From assembly GCF_003254395.2 (NCBI RefSeq), contig NC_037652.1, positions 459,001 to 523,000 on the forward strand: a stretch of DNA of 64,000 bases, read 5' to 3'. Source of the DNA: Apis mellifera. Its lineage: Eukaryota > Arthropoda > Insecta > Hymenoptera > Apidae. Below are positions 26,764-38,639 of the stretch, one piece after another. The notes under the pieces are model-generated. The model was not told where the DNA came from, searched no databases, and saw only the letters and a list, made by a program, of their open reading frames with translations. The position numbers were made by a program, and so were the translations under genes. Positions within the stretch are counted from its first letter, which is position 1, and each line of letters opens with the position of its first letter.

Positions 26764-27472
26764 TATTCAGACATTGAAAAGATGGTACATGGTAATGTTG
26801 CGAGCGACAATGTCGTTTGTGAGAAAAGAATTTAAACGATCCTTCGTTTTGTATATTTATTAAAAACAATTTGGCGTAACTGGAGTTTCAATCTCTTAAG
26901 ACTTGATATTTTCCTCCAGCCATACTAGTTTTAAACGGCAACCAATATCATCTTTGAGAAGAATTATTGCAAATATTTCTCAATTTCCTCAGCAAACAGC
27001 GAATTCTGTAGGTGGCGTAGCCTCTCAGTCTCATTCTAGGAATTTTTCTTAGATTGGGAATGTCGCTAAATCAAGGAACTGGTCTAATGTTATCAGTCGC
27101 TTGTGTATCTCATCGAAGACCCGCAATCTCGCGAAGTAAGTATGAAAGACTTTAGAGGATATGAATATTTTAGAAGAATTTTTTGAATTTCAGTACTTTG
27201 GAAAAAAAACTTTTTTAGCTTTTTTAACTTTTTAAAACTCTTTCAATTTCAAAACTTTTTGAATCTTTTTAACTTTTAGAACTCTTTCAACTTCTATTTT
27301 GATATTAAATTGTTTGAACCTCAGAATCTTTTCAAAGTAACTCTTGTAATATTGTGAATTTAATGAACGTAATAGACATAAACCTTTATTAGTATATAAA
27401 CTTTGTTTTTGATCATCTTATAATAAAATTTGTTAAGCGAACACTTTCTAATAAATTAATTTTATTATTACA
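26764..27472 (+). mobile_element. Solitary LTR-like copy of the BEL/Pao-linked repeat family
   Basis: This is a 709-bp plus-strand copy starting TATTCAGACATTG and ending near ATTATTACA. It shares the word order of the other two copies: GTTTGTGAGAAAAGAATTT, TTTGTATATTTATTAAAAA, CTCAGTCTCATTCTAGGAAT, AATCTCGCGAAGTAAG and TTTGTTAAGCGAAC. No BEL/Pao coding remnant was recognised on either side, so it is probably a solo LTR in the Ras-like gene's intron, antisense to the gene. About 17 bases after its end also resemble copy 32576-33260 (TACCATAGCTCCAGAAA), so the true boundary may lie a little further right. Confidence 0.65.
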
Positions 27473-27839
27473 TACCATAGCTCCAGAAATGGAATATAAA
27501 TTATTTTCAAGATGTTTTTTATTATTATATATAGATATTTATTGTTACATAATTATTTTATAAAAAATAAGCATTATATAAAAGAAACCAACATTACAAA
27601 AAATAAATTAATTGTTTTTAGATATAATGAATTCGTATTATCTGAATACGTATTTCAGAATAAAAATATTATATTCTATAATTAGTTACTTGAATAAAAA
27701 TGAAATTTCGAATAAATATTTTTCTACATTTCAAAATGTTATTCAATAATTCTAAATGTTATTCAATAATCATCGATAAATTTTAATGAAATCATTTATT
27801 ACATTTTTCGTGAAACTTTTAAAGAATTAAAATAATTTT

Positions 27840-28090
27840 AATTTCGGAACGTGATATAAATCATTATATATGGAAAAATAAGAAGGAAATGAATTTTCGA
27901 CGGAGTAACGATTTCTTGGAAAATCGCGAAGTCCGTAAATTCTGGCTGTCGCGGATGAACGGAAGTTGTCAAGGTTCGCGAAACGGAAATCGAAACGAAT
28001 AGAGTAGTCACGATTTCTTGGCAAATAACGTGTTCCAAACAAATGGAAGCAAAGGAAATGATCATAAAACTTACAAAAAGAATGTGAATC
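27840..28090. other. GC-richer intronic patch with a 102-bp-spaced direct repeat
   Basis: AGTAACGATTTCTTGG (27904) recurs as AGTCACGATTTCTTGG (28006), with the next five bases also nearly matching. Two overlapping minus ORFs here are not recognised and are probably chance frames. Confidence 0.45.
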
Positions 28091-29744
28091 GTTGGAATTT
28101 CGCCAGACTTGTTTTATTTATAATCATTACAAATTTACTTTCGAACACTTTAAAATAAAATATAATTAAATACAGTTTGAATCATAAATATTTATCTTTA
28201 AAGAAATAATATATTAATGTATTCATTATTTTTTAGAGTTTCGTACACGGTTTTCATTCAGAAACGATTTTAATTTATTATTCGAAAATGATAAAAAAAT
28301 TTTCATAGTCAATAAAGTATTTTCACACATATGATTGATGTAAATTTATATATTTTTTTATAATTATAATTTATTTACATTTACTTATCCTTAATATCCC
28401 AATTAAATCTTATCTTAATACCCATTAAAATCCTAATTTTAATTATCTTAAAGTTTACTTTAGAAATTTTCCTGGTGACATAGATAAAATCATTATAAAA
28501 AATTTGTAATAAAAATATATTAAAAATTTCTATATTATTATAATGTAATTAACAATGTAATAAATAATAAATGATTTATTAAATTTTTTATTATTTTATA
28601 AAATAAAAATACTTTCTTATTTCTATAAAGAAATTCTTTTTTTATTAATAAAATGAATTCTTATTAATAAATAATAATTTGTATATTTTATTATTTATTG
28701 TTTACAAAAATAATCATTATTGTCATTATTATCATTGTTTTCGATATTTTACTATAAATCGGAAGTAATTTCAAAAACTTGAAAAATTTGTAAAAGATTA
28801 AGATTACTAATTATTGTAAAAAATATTTTTTTTTCAATTTCTTTTTTTAATATTAAATGAAAACAATAATTTTAGCAAAAATTTGTAAATTTTTGTTTTT
28901 AATTCTCCTAAAATTGTTTTCTCCTAAAATGAAACTATTCCGTTTTTGCTACAAAGTTCTAAATTTTAATTAATTAATTTGTACAGATATTAATATACGG
29001 ATTATAATTTGACAAGAATTTTTCTCTTTTTTAAAAAAATAAACAACTTTTCAATTTAAAGTTCCTTTGTATATTCTTTAATTTCTTAATATAAAATAGA
29101 TGTTTTATTCATGTTTCGAACATTATATAATGCAATATTATATCATGCATATGATATAGATAGATTAAAAAAAATATATATTTAAATATTTTTCAATATT
29201 CTATTTATATACTCCATTAATATTATATCTTAATATCCATTATTAATTAAATAATTGATAACTGTTTTATTATTTTAAAGATTTCTTCCGAGTTCATTTT
29301 TTCTCCAAAAATAATTTACAATTTACAAAATAATTTTAATTTCAATTTTATTTACTTAATATATAGATATATGCATAAAAATATATTTAAAAAAATTTTC
29401 TCTTATTTTTTAATTAATTAATTTATTATTTAATTTTTATTTTTACAAAACATATATAAAATTTTTTTATCACAAATTACAAATTAAAATAATAATTTCA
29501 AAGATAAAATTTCTATATTTAAATAAAAATACTTAAAATAAAAATTCCAAACTTGATATTATACAAAATATTTTCTCATAAATTCTTTTAAAAAAATATA
29601 TATAGATATAATAAACCCCGTTGCTATATTATGTATTCACCAAAATTCATCTATGATCTTACTTCATAACTCTGAAATCCTCACAAAATATTCCCAATCA
29701 AAATTTAGCATTCTCAAGATCACTATTATTTATCGTTTACAACA
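28091..29744. other. AT-rich intronic DNA
   Basis: No feature recognised. Confidence 0.6.
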
Positions 29745-30190
29745 ATCTACTTTTTTCTCTTCCATCATGAATCCCCCCATCATGAAGATCTTCAAAGGAG
29801 AAGGAGAATTAGGACCTCCATCATATTTCAACGTTATTCGGCCATGGAAGCGCCGCGATATTTATGGAGGCAATTAAATTCGCGGGAACATGATATTCTC
29901 GAAGCGTCGAACGGGAAACGAGAAAGATGAAAAATTGTGAGTAAAAGAAAAGAAGACAGAGATGGTGGCGCGTGGGAGGATCATGCACGTATCTAAGCAT
30001 GCACAAGGAAAAGAGCAGGAGCCCCACGTTTCACGGTCGTTAATCTGTCCCCTTTTATTTTATATGAGGCGATCCGTTGCTTTACGAGGAACGGCATTAG
30101 ATTCGAGAGCTTGTCTGTGTTATTTCCCGCGCTCTCTCGCAAGCAAATTTTTTTTTCTTTATCTATCTACGATTTCGTTTTCTTTTGAGA
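29745..30190. other. GC-rich intronic patch
   Basis: About 450 bp of GC-rich sequence (CATGGAAGCGCCGCGATATT, GATGGTGGCGCGTGGGAGGA). ORFs occur on both strands, including an 86-codon plus frame from 29962, but none shows a domain and the frames end in low complexity. It may be an enhancer or a noncoding transcript. Confidence 0.4.
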
Positions 30191-31011
30191 AAGAAACAAG
30201 AAAAAATTATATGGGAAATTGAATAATTTTGATGAAGAAAGAGTTATTAAAGATCGTTGCTTTTGAATGTGTAAGAGACAATGTGAATCTGTTAATTAAT
30301 ATTATCTTCATGGAATAATAATTTTAATAATTTTGAAATATATAGGTAAATTTTTTTTTATATTTATATATATTTTCTTTAATACAATTTTTGAATTACT
30401 TATAAAAAATTTTTTAATGTCATATTATTGATTTTGACCTATAGGGATATATCTATGATAATATATATGATAATGTACTATTTATCATTTTTATATTTAA
30501 ATAGAATAAGATCAATATTGAATGATTTTAAATATTTTATAATATTAAAATAATTTAATCAATATTTATACAACTTAATATGAAAAAATATTCAAAAATA
30601 AATTATTTTTATTATCGTGAAATATTTATTAACAAAGAATTTAAATTCTTTGAGAGTCATATCACATATATCTAATATTTTATTTATTATGACAATATTT
30701 TTTTTTTTAATTTTTTTTAATTTAAATTCAAAGAGAAAATGAGAAAAAACATTAAAAATAAAATATATTTATATATTTTATACTATTAATCTATACTTTT
30801 ATATATAGTGAAGAACATGAATTTTCATACACTTTTATAAGAAAATTTCTTTTATAATTTAAAAATTATAATTTTTAATAAAAATTTATGTATGTGTAGA
30901 ACATAATGAATTATATATGGAGCAATTTTCTTATTAATAGAAAATCTTTTTAATAAAATAAACTCCATCCTCAATGTTTTATGTTATGAAATATTGAATA
31001 ATTTTTAAATA

Positions 31012-31038
31012 TAGTCTTTAGTCTTTAGTCTTTAGTCT
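31012..31038 (+). repeat. TAGTCTT heptamer repeated about four times
   Basis: A clean 7-bp tandem repeat (TAGTCTTTAGTCTTTAGTC...) about 95 bp before the foldback element at 31132. Confidence 0.9.
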
Positions 31039-31131
31039 ATATAATCACAAAGTTTTATCAAAAATAAAAAATTTTTCCTATTTTTAATTTCTAATTTAAT
31101 AATGATATGTAGAGAGATGAGTATATAGACT

Positions 31132-31440
31132 ATTTATATATTCAAGAAATACTTTAGAAACTCGATTCTAGAAACTAAAACAAAAATTGATATAAAAGAG
31201 TTATAATTGAGATTTATCTGTTATATTGTAAGTAATTGAAATTTAAATTAAATAAAGCGAGATAGCGATAGAATGAGATATCTCTGTCATACTGTTATTT
31301 CGTTCTATCTTTATCTTGTTTTATTCAATGTAAACTCAAACTGCTTATAATTTAATTTCAATTGACATTTTTATATATGAACTTTTATGTTTATTTTGAT
31401 TTATAGACTCGACTTTGCAAAGTTTCAAGAATATATTAAT
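31132..31440. mobile_element. Foldback (MITE-like) element, most complete copy
   Basis: The two halves are imperfect inverted copies of each other around a perfect centre, GAGATATCTC at 31275-31284. The left half runs TTATATATTCAAGAAA to AAGCGAGATAGCGATAGAAT. The reversed right half runs TTAATATATTCTTGAAAC to AAAGATAGAACGAAATAAC. No coding capacity is seen. Related half-copies at 3984-4140 and 9021-9195 begin with the same TTAATATATTCGT word, which supports a dispersed family. Confidence 0.6.
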
Positions 31441-31719
31441 ATCTTGTACATAAAACATTTTATTAGAATAACATTTAAAAGAATTGTTTTTTTCATTTTA
31501 ATAAAAAATATTCTATAATAATGTAGGATAAACCAAAATTTTAAATTACAAAATATTTAGAATTTAATATTCTAATCATCTGTTATACTTTACATAGACA
31601 TGAATCACGTAAATTTTTTTATAAGACTTTGTTCCTTACTGTAATTATGAAAAGATTAAAAAAAAATCTCAAATTGTTTAGTTATTACAACTTAGAGATT
31701 GTGTGATAGGATTAAGGTA

Positions 31720-31990
31720 TATCAAAAAACAGTTGGGAAACACTGTACTATAGGAATGATGACTGGGCCAAGGGAGAGGCTCGACATTTCACTAGCTGGT
31801 GAAATAACGATGCGACCTTTAAACAACCACGATGAACAAGAGCCATAGCACAATGACCGGATTACATTGAACAAATCGTCAGAGATTCCTTATTCTCGAC
31901 GACTGGAAACTTGCATGATCTAAAGATTAATCAGTGTTCCAAAACATACTAAGAGGATTTTCCGTAGCACTTAATTCTCTACGTTAGAAA
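31720..31990. other. GC-richer intronic patch with inverted repeat
   Basis: ATTTCAC at 31786-31792 pairs with GTGAAAT at 31799-31805 around TAGCTG. No open frame is seen. It may be a conserved noncoding element. Confidence 0.4.
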
Positions 31991-32118
31991 AGAAAAATAT
32001 GAAGTGATCTTTATGATGACATATATAGTGTGGAATAAATGATTAGAATATTGAATGGAAAAGGGAGAGAACGATAAAGATTGGTAAAAAAAAAAGATAA
32101 AAAATAAAACAAAGACTA

Positions 32119-32121
<3 letters not shown>

Positions 32122-32191
<70 letters not shown>
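32122..32191. repeat. (TA)n microsatellite
   Basis: An uninterrupted TA dinucleotide run of about 70 bp, about 385 bp before the LTR-like copy at 32576. Confidence 0.97.
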
Positions 32192-32194
<3 letters not shown>

Positions 32195-32575
32195 ATTATA
32201 TATTGAAATAATTTTTAATAAAGAATATTAATTTTATAAAAACCATTCCAGGAAATAAAAAATTTTTTTTCCATACTTTCTACTATGATCATACAAATTT
32301 AATATATAAAAATTATATTTAATTCGAAATAAAAATTTTAAAAAATTTGAAAAATAAATTTCAAAATTAAAGAATTATATAATAAATTGAAACTTTAATA
32401 ATAGAATAACTTTTTAATAATAGAACGATATTATAATAACAGAAATAAATATTATTTTTATAACATTATTAATAATAGAAATATATATTAATTTTTTGTA
32501 AAAAAAAAAACATAATGCATTGAAATTTCAGATCAGTTTTATAAAAAAAAATTTATTTTTTAGCTAAAAGATAGC

Positions 32576-33260
32576 TGTTCAGACATTGATGTACAGAGTA
32601 TATAATATGCTGGGAGAACAATGCTGTTTGTGAAAGAAGAATTTGAACGATATTCGCTTTGCATATTTGTTAAAAACAATTTAGCGTGATTAGAATATTA
32701 ATGATTTTGAGATGACATTTTCCAGTCATGCCAGTCTTAATGCCAATCAGCATTATCCTACTTGAGAAGAATTATTATAAATACTCCTTTAATTTCCTAG
32801 CAATAGTAAACTCTGTGGATAGCATAACCTCTCAGTATTATTCTAGGAATTTAGATTGGTGGTATCACTCATTCACTGGAGCTGGTTCACGATGCTATTG
32901 ATCGTTTATGAATTCCATTTAAGATTCGCGATCTCGCAAGATAAGCATGAAAGAGGTATTAAAAAATACGAGCGTTTTGGTAGAACTTTTGGAATTTTTT
33001 CAACATCAGAACTTTTTCAACTTCAGAACTATTTGAATCTCAGAATTCTTTCAAAGTACTCTTAGAACTTCTTACATCTTAAAATCTTTCGAACTTGTAA
33101 TCTTGAACTTTAGAACTTTAGATTGTGATTTTAGTAATAAATGTAAATTTTTATTATTATATGAACTTTGTTCTTATAATAGAACTTACTGATCGTCTTA
33201 TAATAGAGCTTGTTAAAGCGAACTTTGTAATAAATTATCTTTATTATTATTATTACTACA
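32576..33260 (+). mobile_element. Solitary LTR-like copy of the BEL/Pao-linked repeat family
   Basis: This is a 685-bp plus-strand copy starting TGTTCAGACATTG, the best-preserved 5' end of the three, and ending near ATTACTACA. Shared words include GTTTGTGAAAGAAGAATTT, TTTGCATATTTGTTAAAAA, GACATTTTCCAGTCATG, ATCTCGCAAGATAAGCATGA and CTTGTTAAAGCGAAC. No internal coding remnant was recognised next to it. The small ORF at 32856-33065 falls inside the repeat and is not counted as a gene. Orientation is antisense to the host gene. Confidence 0.65.
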
Positions 33261-35258
33261 TACCAGTAGCTTTAGAAACAGATTAAAACTAACAATTTAT
33301 AAAAAATAATTAATTGATTACAAAATTACTACTAAAATAAAACAATAAAATTAATAAAATTAAACATTAATAAAACATTAACAAACATTAATATACATTG
33401 CTTGTTAAAAAAATACTTATATAAAATTAATCAAGAAAATTAAAAGTAAAGTTAAAAAAAATAGTAAAACTAGTAAAAAATTTAAATAATAATTGAAAAA
33501 TTAAAAATTCCATTTTTTTTATAAATTATTATATTTAATATTATTTATATTTAATGTTATATTTTATATATATTATATAATTATTTTTCTATACTATTAT
33601 AAAAAATTTAATATAATCATTTAAATATATTTTTTTAAATATTCAACTATATCATCTACTCATTCATAAGGCTTCAGAAATTATAACAACGATGTGGAAC
33701 CCTCAGAGGCTAGTATCAAAACATTATTCATTTACATAGTATCTCGCAGCTCAACTTGTTCCTCCATTTACGCGAGACATGTGCTTTCTACTTGGCGCCA
33801 ATCGCGTCAAAGTACTATATTTCTGAACCCAACCAAAGTCGTTCCAAAACACGGTCGAAATATTTTAAAAGATATATACGCGAAAAATAGCAATTTCGAA
33901 AAGAGCTGTATAACTTATATCATTTAAAAAGATTATAAATTGATTGTACATTTCTACTATAAAATGCAAAATAATTATATACATACATATATATATAATT
34001 CTATACACACATATGTGTATAGAATGATTGACAATATTTAGCAAATTTAAATTTAATTGTGTTTATTCATTTTAGCATTATTATTATTAAACAATGTTAC
34101 TAAACATTATTACTAAACAATATCAAGTATTTGTATTTTCTCAAAAATTGCTAAAAAATATCATATTCTTTAGAAATATTAATAAATATTTTTTTATTCA
34201 ATGAATTTATTTATTTATTTTTTCAATATATAATATATTTTATATTTTATATTTTTTATATTTTGTACTTTTATACTTTTATATTTTTTATATTTTATAC
34301 TTTAGAATTTTAATATTACATTATTTATTTTGTAGAAACAAATAAATTTTACATGAAATCGATAATTTATTTTTGATACATTATGTGTATAAGAAATTAA
34401 ATCAGATCCACATAAAATTTAAATTTAAATTGACATCAAAAATGTTAACATTTAGAATTTTCTTTTTATTTTTTCTAAACGAAATATCAAGATTATAAGT
34501 TTTTAATCACAGAATGTAATGTATAATTCTAATAAATAGATTCTTAATAAAAACCTAAGTTTTGATATTATCAATAATTAGTATTATATATCAATAATTT
34601 AATTTATAATATTCATATAAAATTTATAATTAATTTTATAATATTTTAACTTGTGTTATAATACTGCTTTATCATATTTTATTTTTCAATTTTTATTGTA
34701 AAATTCAAATTATCATATAAAATAAAAATCAATATTAAAAAACCAAAATTTTTTCAGATTCTCATCAGGATTTGAATCCTAAAATTTTCTCATTTTCTTG
34801 ACTTCTTCATAATTATATTATTTAATATATTATTTAATGTTCTTATATTCATTATACGAAATCTGGAAAATATTATGATATTTTATGTATCTTCAGAATA
34901 AATCAATTTTTTTATATAATTAAAAAAAATATATTTTTCATATTTTTCAATAATTTTTGTTTTTTTGAACGGAAAAGATCAATTCCACTATCATAAACGA
35001 AATTATATTGAAAACAAATATCGTTTAGACAAATTCTTTTGATAATAATATAGAATCAAAGTCAATAAATATTAAATAAAAATAAATATAAAGGAAACAA
35101 AAATGCATCGTAAGATAGAATAACTTTTTTTTAAAATTTTAATAAATTCTTTTCTTTTTAATAAATTCTTTATATACGCATTTCATAAATAAATGTATGT
35201 TTCAAAAAAAATCAACTTTAAATTTAATATTTTCTCTAATATATATATATATATTTTC

Positions 35259-35318
<60 letters not shown>

Positions 35319-35504
35319 ATATTATAATATTTTTAATTATAATTATAATATATATTTTAATTATGATATTTAATAAAATAATATAATATATAATATATAT
35401 ATATTTAATTTTTTAATTTTTACATTATTTTTTAACATTTATATATTAAATTTATTATATATTAATATTAAATAAGATCAAATATATCAAATAATACAAA
35501 GTTC
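33261..35504. other. AT-rich intronic DNA
   Basis: It holds a small GC-richer patch at 33680-33900 with an unrecognised 77-codon plus frame (ATG at 33694), a TATTTTATA-type low-complexity stretch at 34230-34305, and the (TA)n tract at 35239. Nothing else is recognised. Confidence 0.5.
35239..35311. repeat. (TA)n microsatellite in two blocks
   Basis: A 16-bp TA run, a TTTTCTCTAA spacer repeated from just upstream, then a TA run of about 48 bp. The duplicated spacer suggests slippage of a unit containing TTTTCTC plus TA. Confidence 0.93.
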
Positions 35505-36130
35505 TTTAACAACAGCAACGGCTGCCATCTCATAGTGAACCAATTAAATTTATTCAAGTTTTAAACGATTTTTCATCAAGATTCGCAAAGGATCATGGTG
35601 TCTTCGGTAGTTGGACGTTAGTAAGCAGTCGCGACCGGTAGCCGGTACTGCCGTCTTAATGGAGTTCATAAAGATTAGAAGGAAGGCTGGGTTGGCTGGA
35701 GGGTCCGGTGAAACCACTCTCCCGAGAAACGAGTTATCGCCGCTTTAGATACATTCGAGGCGGCCGCGAATATCGTCCATCGATAAACTTATCGCAAAAT
35801 ATCAGCTGGCGAATCCCCTCGGAGCAAGGCTCTCGTTGGCTGACAAACTGGTTCGCCAGTTGAAAATCGCGACCAAGAGGAGAGGTTGGAAAGCCGTGTT
35901 TTGAGCGGATCGCAAAAAGAATGACAAGTCTTTTCCTCGTTCCATTGGATGAACGTTGGATATATGTAAGTGTGTGAAAGAAAAGGAAGGTTGTGGATAT
36001 GGTAATGGATCAAGGATATTTTTGGCAGATGTTGGTCAGAATTGGGAAAAGAAAAAGGAGGAGGAGAAGGAGAAGGAGATACTTCAAGTTTTTGTTACGG
36101 TATTCTGCAACTCGAATGCAAATTTTTGAA
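35505..36130. other. GC- and CpG-rich intronic island with strong inverted repeats
   Basis: This is one of the two most GC-rich noncoding patches in the window. It has a GCGGCCGC site at 35760-35767 and CGATAA-AC-TTATCG at 35781-35794. CTGGCGAA at 35806-35813 is complementary to TTCGCCAG at 35852-35859. The latter also lies in a tight hairpin, AACTGG-TTCG-CCAGTT, at 35846-35861. The minus frame at 35789-36013 lacks an ATG and is not recognised. It could be an intronic enhancer, an alternative promoter or a structured RNA. Confidence 0.45.
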
Positions 36131-38639
36131 CTAACTGAATATGTAATGGTTTAGATTCTATAGAAATAAAAGTGGAAATAATTGCAGTTTTATAAAATTT
36201 TTAAGATATCATAATAATAAGCTCAGATTATTATTTACATATATTTTTTATATTATTATATATATATTTTTGATGATTAATTAATGGAAAAACAATTTTT
36301 ATTTTTATAACTATTTTATTGTTAATAATTATTTATAACTAATTCATTATAAAAATAATGTAAGTAATTTTTTTTATAAAAAATATATTTCATATGTATT
36401 TCAAAAATATATTTTGAAATATAAATTTTATTATAAATCTTTTTTTTTCATAAGCAGATATTTATAGATTATTTATATAATTAAATTTTATTTTATTATT
36501 CAAAGTAGTTTAATATATTATTAATAATAAAATTTTATTTTAACAATTTTTATTTTGTTGTCGCAAAAAAATTAATATCTTATTGAATTTTAAATTTTTA
36601 AAAAAGAAAAAAAAGAAATATATTTTAAATCTATTGAATGTAATAGTATCATTAATTTAAAACATATAATGTTCTTTTTTAATATATATATAATGAATAA
36701 TATATATATATAATGAAATTATGAAAACATTTTTTTTTCTACATATTGTAAATCAAATATATATAATTTTAACTCGAAATTATACACAAATTCGATTCAC
36801 TGATTTCAATAAATATTATAATTTTTTTACAAGTTAAAAATATTTATACAAAATTTTTTAATCATTTTAAGTTTTCTATTATTATATTATAAAATTGTAA
36901 TAAATAAAAAATATGGATGAAAAAATATTTTTATTTAATATCATAAAAAATGATTTTTTTTTTTTACTTCTGAATCATGTCGTTTCTTTAGAAATTTTGT
37001 GTTATTCGTGTAAAATAAATGTATCAATAATTATATAATAATTTATTCAATATGACAATATATTATGAATATTATTCATAAAAATATTATTATTTTAAGT
37101 TTCTTACACTTATAATTATATTTTTTTATCTTTCCGTAGTATATAAACTTTGTTAATTTTTATTTATTTATTTATAAAATAAATTTGTGAAATTTTTTAA
37201 TTTATTAAATATACAATAGAATTCTAATAATTCAATTTATAAATTACATATTAGTTTTTATAAAGTTTTTACTTTTATATGACTTGTTTTTATTTTATTA
37301 ATTTTTCATTTAATTATATTTTTAATGATAAATATTATTTTTTTTAAATTTAATTTTAACTTCTTATACACATGAGTTATAAATGTGTACTTAATTTTTC
37401 AAAAAGTTTAGAAAATAATTAAAGAAAATATTAGATAAAGTAATAAAATAAAATGCTTTTATTATCATTGTATATTTATACCTATTATTTAGGTATAGTA
37501 TTATATATAGAATATTTTATTATTGATTATTTATTATTAATTTCATAAAAAATATATATTTTTATTATAAAATACAAAAATTATTTAAATAAATAAAATG
37601 AAGAGAATATGAAATAAAGAGATATGTTTTTTAAATAATAATATCTATTTATTTTTTGAATAGATTCTAATTTTAAATTATTATAATTAAAAAATATTCA
37701 TTAGATTAATATTAAAATCAATAACAAATAAAAAGAGAATTAATACAGTTTATTATTATAAAATTTTTGTATTAAAAATACGATTATGAGTAAGCATATA
37801 ATTTTTTGAGAATTTTCTAAACAAAGAAAATAATTCTAATTTAAAAATATTTTATTTGTGGATCTGAAGATATTTCTTTTCTTTCCTATTAAAATTAAAT
37901 TTTATTATTAATAAAAATACCAGAATTATCTATTTGTAAAATTATATAAATTCTCAATAATGAAACCGATTTCAATAAAATCAATAAAATAGATGAAATT
38001 ATATTGATAAAATGAAATCTTTCGAAATCGTTTAAAATAGCAAAATCGCTTAAAAAATAAAAAATAATATAAAAATAAATAAATAAAGAATATATAAAAT
38101 ATAATTTTAATTACAGTTATACCTAATCAATCATAATTAATAAAATTAAATAATAATAAATAAAATCTGTTTTTTTTAAATTGATTTTAAATATATAAAA
38201 TTATTTGAAATAATTTAAAATTATATTCTATACGAAATCATTAAAATAGTTGTAAAATTATTTAATTTTTAAATTATTTAAGTATAATGGATTAAATGAT
38301 AAATTCCTTGGATTCCCATTATTAAATTTCATCATTAATGCCAATTACTTCTTTGTCTTCTATCATCATTCATCTTCATTCTTTTTAACTCTTTTTAATT
38401 CTTCTATATTCTTTTTAACTCTTTTTTCCTTATTCCATATTTACAACACAATATTCTGTCACTTATATATTCCTTAACATTTTATTTTATGTTATTATAT
38501 ATCTTATTATATATTTAAATATATCAGTCATGTATTAATATTATATATGCTTATAATATATTACTATATATAATAATTTTTTAAACTAAATAATATAGAT
38601 AATATCACTTTAAATAAATACTTCAATTATTATTATTAT
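36131..38639. other. AT-rich intronic DNA
   Basis: Nothing recognised until the ATT run at about 38627-38652 that leads into the 12-bp satellite. Confidence 0.6.

Noticed and set aside
32856..33065. 69-codon plus ORF
   Set aside because: It lies inside the LTR-like repeat, and the frame is broken in the other two copies.
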